Shown in pieces: positions 23,350 to 29,721 of a stretch of 29,721 nucleotides of DNA (its first letter is position 1; every line of letters begins with the position of its first letter). Origin of the DNA: Tropicimonas sp047971885 (lineage in GTDB: Bacteria > Pseudomonadota > Alphaproteobacteria > Rhodobacterales > Rhodobacteraceae); NCBI RefSeq assembly GCF_047971885.1, contig NZ_JBKEAE010000097.1, positions 1 through 29,721 of the forward strand, written 5' to 3'. Below the pieces are notes generated by a model, which made no database searches, was not told the DNA's origin, and saw nothing but the letters and a program-made list of their open reading frames with translations. The position numbers were made by a program, and so were the translations under genes.

Positions 23350-24570
23350 TCCCGGGAATGACGGTGCGTCGGAGAGGTGATGTGCCCTCGTGCGATTTGA
23401 ACGCCTGAAATCGTCCCATATCCTTTGCCCCAAATTCATAAGATATGATGACGCGTCGTCACGCAGCTTCCTGATACGATCAGTGGAAATATCAGGGACA
23501 CCGGCATCTATTGCATCGAATACGCTTCCATCGTTGGCCGCGAACACATATTTTTCGCGACCTATGGATTCCATGAAACTGCGTGCTTTTACCACGGGGT
23601 TCATCGAGATCGTTGGAACGCCATACATTGAAGACACTATCGTGGTGTGCAGTTTCATGCTCAGGACCAATGAACACTCTCCCAGTGCACGACTGATGTC
23701 GTCCAGGTCCTGACTGTAAAACGTCTCCTTGCCCGGCACTTCGAGAGTTTTCGAATTCTCATAATCTTTTCTGCCGTGGTTTCCGACACCGCCGATCACA
23801 TGCCGCACCCGCCAGCCTTGTCCGGATAATTTATGCGCGATCTCTCCCATGAGTTTATATTCCCTGGGATGCTTTATATGTCGCGTCACCAGCCCCAGAA
23901 CAGGCGGTCCATCCGGGCGGATTGCCGGTGGCAGGGGCAATGCGCAGACCAGATCCGGCGCAATCCCGACTTCGACATTCGGCGCGACATTGGTGTCTAT
24001 CCAGATCTTCGAATCCGAATCCCGCATCGTGATCGATTTCACATTTCTGTTCTTTAGAAATTTTCTCCATGCTTCCAATGTATTGGGGTTAATGTCCGGT
24101 CTGTTCCGTTCAACGCCGATACCAGCCACATGCAGGGGCCGCCTGAGGTAATAGGGATGTATAAAATCGCGATCTATTTTCTCCCGATAGGGACATAGCA
24201 GATCTCCCCCGCCAAGTACGATGGCATCCATGAGATCGACGCGTGCTTTCCCAAAGTCCTGAAGATAGCCTGGTTGAGGAAGCCCGGTAAGGAGATGCAG
24301 GTCGGCCCACCGACCAAACCAGTGCTGGTATGTCTTGACATAAAGCTCATCCCCATAGTTTCCACGGCCAAAGGAACCGGTCAGGCCGATCCTCGGCCTC
24401 ATCCGGATATCCCGCTGCCCGGACAATGGAAAAATCTTGTCGAGAAATCTCATTTTCTTCCAGCACCCCAGTGTACGGAAAACATATTCCACCTGGCTCA
24501 TTCCAGGTCCGGCGCCCTGGAATGTCCGCAGCTTATCAGGGCAAAAACCGTCAACCCGATCAGCTATCAC
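23341..24570 (-). CDS. Polysaccharide pyruvyl transferase family protein
   Basis: Up to 409 residues. The GTG at 24570 overlaps the upstream stop as GTGA. Other in-frame starts at 24453 (GGAAG close upstream) and 24402 lie nearer the first conserved motif. The family (WcaK/AmsJ/CsaB-like) attaches pyruvate ketals to sugars. Matching elements are TGSFGRGNYGDELY (64-77 of the long form), AIVLGGGDLLCP, and the C-terminal CSLVLSMKLHTTIVSSMYGV with the conserved His. Phosphoenolpyruvate would be the donor. The gene is AT-richer than its neighbours (29 GC of 60 at 23581-23640), which suggests separate origin. Pyruvylation would add negative charge to the capsule. Some family members act on other substrates, so the exact reaction is not certain. 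Confidence 0.85.
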   Translation of the reverse strand: MIADRVDGFCPDKLRTFQGAGPGMSQVEYVFRTLGCWKKMRFLDKIFPLSGQRDIRMRPRIGLTGSFGRGNYGDELYVKTYQHWFGRWADLHLLTGLPQPGYLQDFGKARVDLMDAIVLGGGDLLCPYREKIDRDFIHPYYLRRPLHVAGIGVERNRPDINPNTLEAWRKFLKNRNVKSITMRDSDSKIWIDTNVAPNVEVGIAPDLVCALPLPPAIRPDGPPVLGLVTRHIKHPREYKLMGEIAHKLSGQGWRVRHVIGGVGNHGRKDYENSKTLEVPGKETFYSQDLDDISRALGECSLVLSMKLHTTIVSSMYGVPTISMNPVVKARSFMESIGREKYVFAANDGSVFDAIDAGVPDISTDRIRKLRDDASSYLMNLGQRIWDDFRRSNRTRAHHLSDAPSFPGSI

Positions 24571-25733
24571 CGTGGCCGAATGGCGCGCCCCAAGGCCCGC
24601 ACCGGGGCGGTTATTCTCCAGGATGTGCTTTTCTCGATATCGCGGACACGGGCCTGGCTCTGTGCGGCACGTTTGGTCAAGGCGGCGTTCTCTGTCGAGA
24701 GTTTTTGCTTGTGATCACGGAACTGCTTTTCCGAGGTATAGAATTCGTCCGTAATCCGGGCCAGATCCTTCTCAAGTTTCCGGCATCGCTTCTCAAGATC
24801 CTCGGCATTCCGCGTTTCCTGCTCGAGTTCGATGACCGCCCGCGTCAGGGAGACCACTTCCTTTTCCTTGTCGGCGAGGTCCTTTTTCAGCGCCCTGTTT
24901 GCGTCGAGCACCGCTTCCCTGTGCTGCAGCTCCTTCAGCAGGCTCAGCGGATATTTCGCGGCAACGACCGGGCTGACGAAGGCCATGTTCATGCGCCTCA
25001 GCACCGGCCGGTCGTCGATCCATTCGTGAGTCTGCTCGTAGATACGGAACAGGCGATAGTCATGCGCAAGCAGGATATCCTCGATGGTCCGGTAATAGGT
25101 CTGCTGGGCATTCTCCCGGTTCACGCCGGCCTCGATGTAGATGACCTCGATGGCGTGATTGGCAAGCAGGGTCTCCGCCCCTTTCAGGACCTCGGCCTCG
25201 TGCCCCTCGACATCGATCTTGAGGATCGAGATATGCCCGTCGGGGAACAGCGTCGCGAGGCTGTCCAGCGTTCGCGCCTCGACGTCGAACAGCGTCTGGA
25301 CATTGTCCTGTTCACCCGCACCCTCCCCGTCGCGCACGACCGAGCTCATGTCGCGCATGTCGCGCAGTTTCACCGTTCCCGGCGCGTCCGATATCGCGAG
25401 GTTGAGGCAGGTTGCCCGATCCTCGGCCTCCAGCGCCGAGACCGTCTGCTGAAGCTGCTGACAGATTTTCGGGTTTGCCTCCACCAGGCAGGCCCGGTTG
25501 ACCTTCAGCGGTGATCTGTAGATCGCCGCGAAGGTATCGCCCCGGTTCGCCCCGATATCCGCATAGATGACCTGCCGCCGCAGGAAAAAGGGCTCGATGT
25601 CCTTGAGAAAACCGGAAATCGCATTGCTTGCGGCGGGCGTGTGCGGCGCCTTGGTGTCCATGTGAAATATCGCCTGTCTGTCTGGCCGGATCGGTGTTTG
25701 CGCGACAATAGGGGATGCCAAAAGGGGAGTCAC
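24567..25733 (-). CDS. FkbM-family methyltransferase with C-terminal coiled coil
   Basis: 388 residues from GTG at 25733; an ATG at 25661 is an alternative start just before the conserved part, and neither has a strong ribosome site. The SAM-binding loop is YADIGANRGDTF (57-68), with EANP near 85-88, and the FkbM signature LKIDVEGHEAEVLKGA (171-186) is intact. From about 263 to 368 comes a long charged coiled coil, and the chain ends SWRITAPVRALGRAIR, a short motif often seen at the ends of polysaccharide-synthesis enzymes. It probably O-methylates a sugar of the polymer. The coiled coil could scaffold it to a synthesis complex (inference). It shares a GTGA junction with the pyruvyl transferase gene. 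Confidence 0.88.
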   Translation of the reverse strand: MTPLLASPIVAQTPIRPDRQAIFHMDTKAPHTPAASNAISGFLKDIEPFFLRRQVIYADIGANRGDTFAAIYRSPLKVNRACLVEANPKICQQLQQTVSALEAEDRATCLNLAISDAPGTVKLRDMRDMSSVVRDGEGAGEQDNVQTLFDVEARTLDSLATLFPDGHISILKIDVEGHEAEVLKGAETLLANHAIEVIYIEAGVNRENAQQTYYRTIEDILLAHDYRLFRIYEQTHEWIDDRPVLRRMNMAFVSPVVAAKYPLSLLKELQHREAVLDANRALKKDLADKEKEVVSLTRAVIELEQETRNAEDLEKRCRKLEKDLARITDEFYTSEKQFRDHKQKLSTENAALTKRAAQSQARVRDIEKSTSWRITAPVRALGRAIRPR

Positions 25734-25762
25734 CGGCTTTCATCCGGGCGGGCGCTTCCGGC

Positions 25763-26353
25763 TCAGATCGGGATGCCTCTGGTGGTGTACTGCACACCGC
25801 TTCGCCGCCAGGCGATGGTGGTCACCCATCGGTGGCCGGGAATCCAGCCCGCCCGGTCACGGCCAAGCTGTTCGAAATGAACCACGTTGAAATCGGGCCG
25901 AAGCAACGGGGCCATTCCGGCATAGCGGCCGTTATGGGTGGTGATCCGCTCCGTATTGTCCAGAACCAGAATGCCGTCCCCCGCCAGAAGATCCAGCCGC
26001 AGAACCTCGCGCAGGCAGGCAACCCGGTCCCGGCCGTCGATGCTGATCAGGTCGAACTTCTCCGTCCCGGCCTCTGCCTCGATCCGGTCGGAATAGGGCC
26101 GCCCGGCCAGAATCGCCCGGGGGTGGGGCAGGTCGAGGATCTCCAGCATCTTCACAACACGCCCGAACCACTCGGCATCGTGCTCGAAGCTGACGATCGC
26201 CTCGGCCCGGTCGCGCAGGAACAGCGTGCTGGCACCCATGCCAAATTCCAGAACCCGCGGGAGGCGGCTGTTACCGGCGTTGAACCATTCGGTCCAGGCG
26301 CACATGAAGCCCACGGAATCGTCTGTCATCCAGGGAACCACACGCATCGCCAT
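25763..26353 (-). CDS. Small class I SAM-dependent methyltransferase-like protein
   Basis: 196 residues; ATG at 26353 with AAGG nine bases upstream. It has a motif I-like LEFGMGASTLFLRDRA (35-50), an acidic strand end IVSFEHDAEW (53-62), DLISIDGRDRVACL with an Asp near 106, and LLAGDGILVLDN. This is the layout of short class I methyltransferases found in polysaccharide clusters. There is no signal peptide. The gene ends 29 bp before the FkbM gene on the same strand, so they are likely co-transcribed. The substrate is unknown. The glycine loop is shorter than in the FkbM protein, and activity is not assured. Confidence 0.8.
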   Translation of the reverse strand: MAMRVVPWMTDDSVGFMCAWTEWFNAGNSRLPRVLEFGMGASTLFLRDRAEAIVSFEHDAEWFGRVVKMLEILDLPHPRAILAGRPYSDRIEAEAGTEKFDLISIDGRDRVACLREVLRLDLLAGDGILVLDNTERITTHNGRYAGMAPLLRPDFNVVHFEQLGRDRAGWIPGHRWVTTIAWRRSGVQYTTRGIPI

Positions 26354-26483
26354 CGGTAGGAACCTTTCCTGCTGGTCCGCAATATACCGTCTTAACGCGG
26401 GGTGCCGGAAAGTGGCAAGGCCGGCCTCCGGCGGAAATCGTACCCACGCGCGCTACGCAATGCCTTTGCCGGGCCTGTTATCG

Positions 26484-28673
26484 TCAGGTGCTTTCCCGGG
26501 CAGTTTCCGATGTGATCGCCTGTTCGTACATCTCCCGATGTGCGGGATGCGGGGCGAACAACCCGGGCTGGCGTGCCTCGTGCGCCGGACGGAGCATGGC
26601 CGCCAGATCGCTGATCCGGGCCAGCGCGTCGTCCGGCGCCGTGCCGAAGATACGCTGGAGATTCCCGGCCGTGCGATCATGGTAGCCCGAGGCGGTTTTC
26701 AGCATGGCGCCGCGCAATTCCTCGGAATACAGGCGGACCAGCTTGTAGTGAAGGATCGGCAGGATGGGCGCGCATGCCCACTCCTCCGGACCGGGCGCCG
26801 GCTGGCCGCCGGAGTTGTGGAAGGTATGAAACCCCTGATTGAGGTGGCGCCATTCGCGCAGGCGGAACAGGGGAAACTTGCGCAGGCTGTCCACCGTTCC
26901 AAAGGCGTGATGACGGATGTCGAAGCGCCAGGAAAGCCCGGCATGGGGGCCAAAGGCCCAGGCAACCGGCGGCAGCGCCGAATATTCGCCCGGCATGGGG
27001 TCGGTGCGGTCGCAGAAGGCCCCGAGCAGCACATCGAAATCGGATGTATCGGCAACCGGCCCGGACGGATCCGCAACCATGTCCAGCAACAGGGCCGGGC
27101 AGAATTCGCGGCCCTGCTGCTCCAGTTCGGCGGTCAGTTCGGCAAGGCTGCCGTATGGTTCGGGCAATTGCAGGAACTCGTCCGCATCGGCGGTGACTAT
27201 CCAGCCCCCGTCGGGAACGAAGGCCCGCATCAGACCCTCCAGCCACAGGGTCTTGGAGGTCTTGAAGTCGCCGACTTTCGGTCGGTACACGTGCACATCG
27301 GCGCCCAGACCGAGCCTGCGCACCGGCGTGTCGGAATGATCGTCCACAAGAACGAAGCGGGACACTCCGAGATCGCGGTAATGCCGTATGAAACGGGGCA
27401 GGAACATCGCTTCGTCGTGCACACAGGCGAAAAGGGTGATGTCCCCGGGCCCGACCACCGGCGGTTCGGAGGCTTCGCGGGTTTCAAACAGCATCCCGAC
27501 GAACCTGTCCCGGGGCAGGCGTTCGAGCAACCGGCGCTTGTGGGTTTCCACGTGCGCAAGATAGGATTTCCTGTGCGCGCTCTCCGGCGCGCGGCGCAGG
27601 GCACTGAATGCCGCGTTGAAATTGTTCATGTCCTGCAGATGGACATCCTGCTTGTCGTAATCGCCGCCGCGCTGGTTCAGGGGCAGCCTGCGGGCGGGCG
27701 GAGAACTGTATTCCCGGCGGTTGGCAAGCCGCTCGGCATCGCGGAACGCCTGTGCATTGTATGACAGCGTAAAGATGTTCCGTTCCGGATCGGACGCAAT
27801 AAACGGCAATGCCGGGAACTGCCCGAGTGCCCCGAGGATAAGATCGATCTCGTCATATTGCCGCGGCAGCAGCCCCGGGTCGTAGCCGACATGGCGATAG
27901 ACCGACGCGGGCAGGGTAACGCGCCCGCTTGTTCCGTCGCCCCAGTTGCCAGTGAAATGATGCAGGACAAACCCGCGCGGATGGGCATCCATCAGGTCGA
28001 GCAGATGCTGCGTTTCTTCGGCGGTAACGAAGTTGTCGCCATCGAGGCTGGAGTAGTACGCACCGCCGATATGCCGGCGGAACGCGTTCTTGGCCTTGGC
28101 GAAATGCCAGGTGTCGAGCGTATCGCGGTCGCGGATCAGGCGGAGATAGCCATCGGAAAGCGCCTCCGCGCATGTGTCGCGCACCCAGCGTTCCGGCCCG
28201 GGATCGTCTCCGAAAAGAACCAGAACGAATTCTATGCTTCCGCGAAATACCGCGTTGGCACCGAGGTTTTCGCGCAGCGTGCCCTTCAGGTCGTCGAGCC
28301 GGCCCATGATCGGGATACAGTAGGAAATCCTGCACCCGTCCCGCAGCGGCCCCCATGTGGCCGCCATGTTCCGGTCCAGCTCGCTCATGCGGCGGTTCAG
28401 TTCGTTCGCGTTGCGGCAGCGCGCGCCGCCATTCGTGGCACAACGGTAATCGAGCAGCGGATTGCCGCTCTCATGCCGCACCTCATAGGTATCCAGATAG
28501 AAACCCGTATCGAAATCCGGCCCCGGATCGCGGCGTAACATTGCACCAAAACGCAGAAAATGCTCGACCGGGTCGATCCGGGTCCGGTCCACATCGGGAT
28601 AGCGCCGGCGATACCACGTCATGTCGAACTCAGGCGCAACCAGAATGGTCCAGTAGTGGTGGCGGTGATCCAT
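26484..28673 (-). CDS. Large glycosyltransferase with two catalytic-type domains
   Basis: 729 residues from ATG at 28673. The first 65 residues hold the pattern FDMTWYRRRYPDVDRTRIDP followed by HFLRFGAMLRRDPGP and FDTGFYLDTY, a short domain often found before or after bacterial glycosyltransferases. A GT-A-like domain follows (about 115-310) with ISYCIPIMGRLDDLKGTLRE and a DXD-type SLDGDNF (209-215). A second GT domain begins near 408 (ITLFACVHDEAMFLPRFIRH then FVLVDDHSDT) with TADADEFL near 487-494, matching the Glyco_tranf_2_4 pattern. Both domains keep their acidic motifs, so one protein may add two sugars. It is cytoplasmic and has no membrane segment. It is divergent from the sulfotransferase and lies 130 bp upstream of the small methyltransferase on the same strand. 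Confidence 0.87.
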   Translation of the reverse strand: MDHRHHYWTILVAPEFDMTWYRRRYPDVDRTRIDPVEHFLRFGAMLRRDPGPDFDTGFYLDTYEVRHESGNPLLDYRCATNGGARCRNANELNRRMSELDRNMAATWGPLRDGCRISYCIPIMGRLDDLKGTLRENLGANAVFRGSIEFVLVLFGDDPGPERWVRDTCAEALSDGYLRLIRDRDTLDTWHFAKAKNAFRRHIGGAYYSSLDGDNFVTAEETQHLLDLMDAHPRGFVLHHFTGNWGDGTSGRVTLPASVYRHVGYDPGLLPRQYDEIDLILGALGQFPALPFIASDPERNIFTLSYNAQAFRDAERLANRREYSSPPARRLPLNQRGGDYDKQDVHLQDMNNFNAAFSALRRAPESAHRKSYLAHVETHKRRLLERLPRDRFVGMLFETREASEPPVVGPGDITLFACVHDEAMFLPRFIRHYRDLGVSRFVLVDDHSDTPVRRLGLGADVHVYRPKVGDFKTSKTLWLEGLMRAFVPDGGWIVTADADEFLQLPEPYGSLAELTAELEQQGREFCPALLLDMVADPSGPVADTSDFDVLLGAFCDRTDPMPGEYSALPPVAWAFGPHAGLSWRFDIRHHAFGTVDSLRKFPLFRLREWRHLNQGFHTFHNSGGQPAPGPEEWACAPILPILHYKLVRLYSEELRGAMLKTASGYHDRTAGNLQRIFGTAPDDALARISDLAAMLRPAHEARQPGLFAPHPAHREMYEQAITSETAREST

Positions 28674-28802
28674 GTCGCGCGATCCGTATGGTTTCCCCTG
28701 CTGCCGGATTGCATTAGCAGTATCCCCGGCAATACGCTACGTGCGTCGGGCAGACCGGCTCGACTGACGCGGAGCCATGGGTTGCTTGAGGAAGCTGGAA
28801 AA

Positions 28803-29558
28803 ATGGGAAACGACACCCCTCCGATCATCATCTGGACCACCCAACGGACTGGTGGAACAAATCTGGCGCGACACCTTCTGGCTCTGTCACCCTACAAGGT
28901 GAAGCATGAACCCTTCAACAAACCGCGTGAATTTGGCCACATCACGACGGATTGGATAAAGAGACAGGACATCGTGGCAACCGAAGCGGAAATCGAAGCG
29001 ACGCTTTCAGATCCGATCAACATCAAGCACTGCGTTGAGATGGTTCCCAAAGAGATAAACGCTTGCTTGGCCAAACATGCAGTACGACATGATTATCTCA
29101 ACCTCTTTTTGGTTCGGGAGAACGCGTTACAGCGGCTTCTATCAATGGAATATGCACAACGCACCAAGGTCTGGGGCCCCAACCACGAAAAACCAGATGA
29201 GGACAATGATCCCGCTTTTGAGGCGTCGCTTGATATCGAAAAGCTCGTCGAGCATGAGAAAAAATGCGTCATGCGGCTCAACAAACTCTGGAACTTTCTG
29301 CACACAGCCGGAGCGCGAGTCCATGCCCTGTCCTTCGAACAGGTTTATGAGAGCAGTTTCGAAGCGGCGGTTGCACAGGTCTCCGCTACGATCTCATTTC
29401 TCGGGTACAACTTGCAGCGCACACGCGCAGAGGACCGTATCCGGGGGTTGCGGGAGACGGGAAACCAGGACACGCGGGATCGATACCAAAAATTTGAGGG
29501 CATAGGCACGCTTGATACTGCCTTGAAAACGGTACCGGATTTTGCATTCCTCCGTTAA
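28803..29558 (+). CDS. Sulfotransferase-like protein (PAPS-dependent)
   Basis: 251 residues from ATG at 28803 with GAGGAAG upstream; the frame is open further 5' to 28560, but that part overlaps the divergent glycosyltransferase and reads unlike protein. Near the start IIIWTTQRTGGTNLARHLL (8-26) fits the 5'-phosphosulfate-binding loop of sulfotransferases (T-x-R-T/S-G-x-T). HEPFNK follows, and LNLFLVRENALQRLLSMEYA (about 99-118) fits the 3'-phosphate-binding strand-helix. It would transfer sulfate from PAPS to the polysaccharide or a lipid. GC content is low (28 of 60 at 29101-29160) and codon use differs from nearby genes, suggesting acquisition. No PAPS-synthesis genes are in the window. 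Confidence 0.83.
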   Translation: MGNDTPPIIIWTTQRTGGTNLARHLLALSPYKVKHEPFNKPREFGHITTDWIKRQDIVATEAEIEATLSDPINIKHCVEMVPKEINACLAKHAVRHDYLNLFLVRENALQRLLSMEYAQRTKVWGPNHEKPDEDNDPAFEASLDIEKLVEHEKKCVMRLNKLWNFLHTAGARVHALSFEQVYESSFEAAVAQVSATISFLGYNLQRTRAEDRIRGLRETGNQDTRDRYQKFEGIGTLDTALKTVPDFAFLR

Positions 29559-29670
29559 CGATGATGCGGTGTAGCCTGGTCAAAATGGTTCCGATGTTGA
29601 GAACATCCCCGGGCACCCTCCGGTTCCGGAAAAGAGCTGTCGGCAACGAATGAATGATCGGGACGGAAAG

Positions 29671-29721
29671 ATGTCGAAACTTCTGATGGTGGGCGCGGGG
29701 CTTTCCGGCGCGGTGATCGGC
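29671..29721 (+). CDS. glf: UDP-galactopyranose mutase, first 17 codons only
   Basis: The frame MSKLLMVGAGLSGAVIG runs off the window end. It matches the N-terminal FAD-binding GxGxxG-type strand-loop of Glf enzymes, in which the sequence VGAGxSGAV is characteristic. An ATG at 29650 in the same frame is an alternative start. Glf converts UDP-galactopyranose to UDP-galactofuranose, which fits the polysaccharide cluster. Other FAD enzymes share the GxGxxG core, so the call rests on a short match and on context. Confidence 0.65.
   Translation, partial: MSKLLMVGAGLSGAVIG

Noticed and set aside
28560..28802. Upstream extension of the sulfotransferase reading frame
   Set aside because: It overlaps the divergent glycosyltransferase N-terminus, lacks a ribosome site, and the sulfotransferase motif begins soon after the ATG at 28803.
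29593..29607. GATGTT/AACATC inverted repeat with a 3-base loop after the sulfotransferase gene
   Set aside because: The stem is only 6 bp, AT-balanced and without a T-tract, so it is too weak for a terminator call.

Overview
The window is GC-rich (a hand-counted line at 15001-15060 is 65% GC), has dense genes and many 1-9 bp junctions or overlaps, and uses GTG/TTG starts freely. Together with the gene families seen, this suggests an alphaproteobacterium, most likely of the Rhodobacteraceae type; that placement is inference, as no rRNA or marker gene is present. I saw no tRNA, rRNA, insertion sequence or CRISPR array. LAYOUT. (1) 1-2626, minus strand: an unrecognised gene cut by the window edge, translationally coupled (ATGA) to a large modular Ig-like/lectin-like protein. 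(2) 3010-11555, minus strand: a compact three-gene unit made of a two-partner-secretion outer-membrane transporter (TpsB), its very large secreted partner (TpsA, with haemagglutination N-domain, GLUG and MBG-type repeats) and an exported caspase-like protein with Sel1 repeats. The genes are separated by +4 and -17 bp, so they are probably co-transcribed. (3) 11842-16555: the core of a group-2-like (ABC-transporter, Kdo-linked) capsule system. kpsE and kpsT lie on the minus strand, kpsM is divergent on the plus strand, followed by kpsF (arabinose-5-phosphate isomerase) and a KdsB-like CMP-Kdo synthetase overlapping by 4 bp. (4) 16593-29721: a polysaccharide assembly and decoration region. It holds a GT4 glycosyltransferase, a DUF4422 protein, a CAP-domain/RTX-repeat exoprotein inserted among the sugar genes, two GT2 glycosyltransferases, a polysaccharide pyruvyl transferase, an FkbM methyltransferase with a coiled-coil tail, a second small methyltransferase, a two-domain glycosyltransferase, a sulfotransferase, and the first codons of a UDP-galactopyranose mutase. 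HOW IT FITS TOGETHER. KpsF and KdsB supply CMP-Kdo for the glycolipid linker, the glycosyltransferases build the chain, and the pyruvyl-, methyl- and sulfotransferases probably decorate it with acidic or methyl groups. Glf would provide UDP-galactofuranose, and KpsMTE exports the product. kpsC, kpsS and kpsD are not in the window. The neighbouring TPS/caspase unit and the Ig/lectin and CAP-RTX proteins suggest a wider cell-surface and exoprotein island. The pyruvyl transferase and sulfotransferase genes are visibly poorer in GC (about 47-48% in hand-counted lines) and look like later acquisitions. The least familiar arrangement is the TpsB-TpsA-caspase unit.
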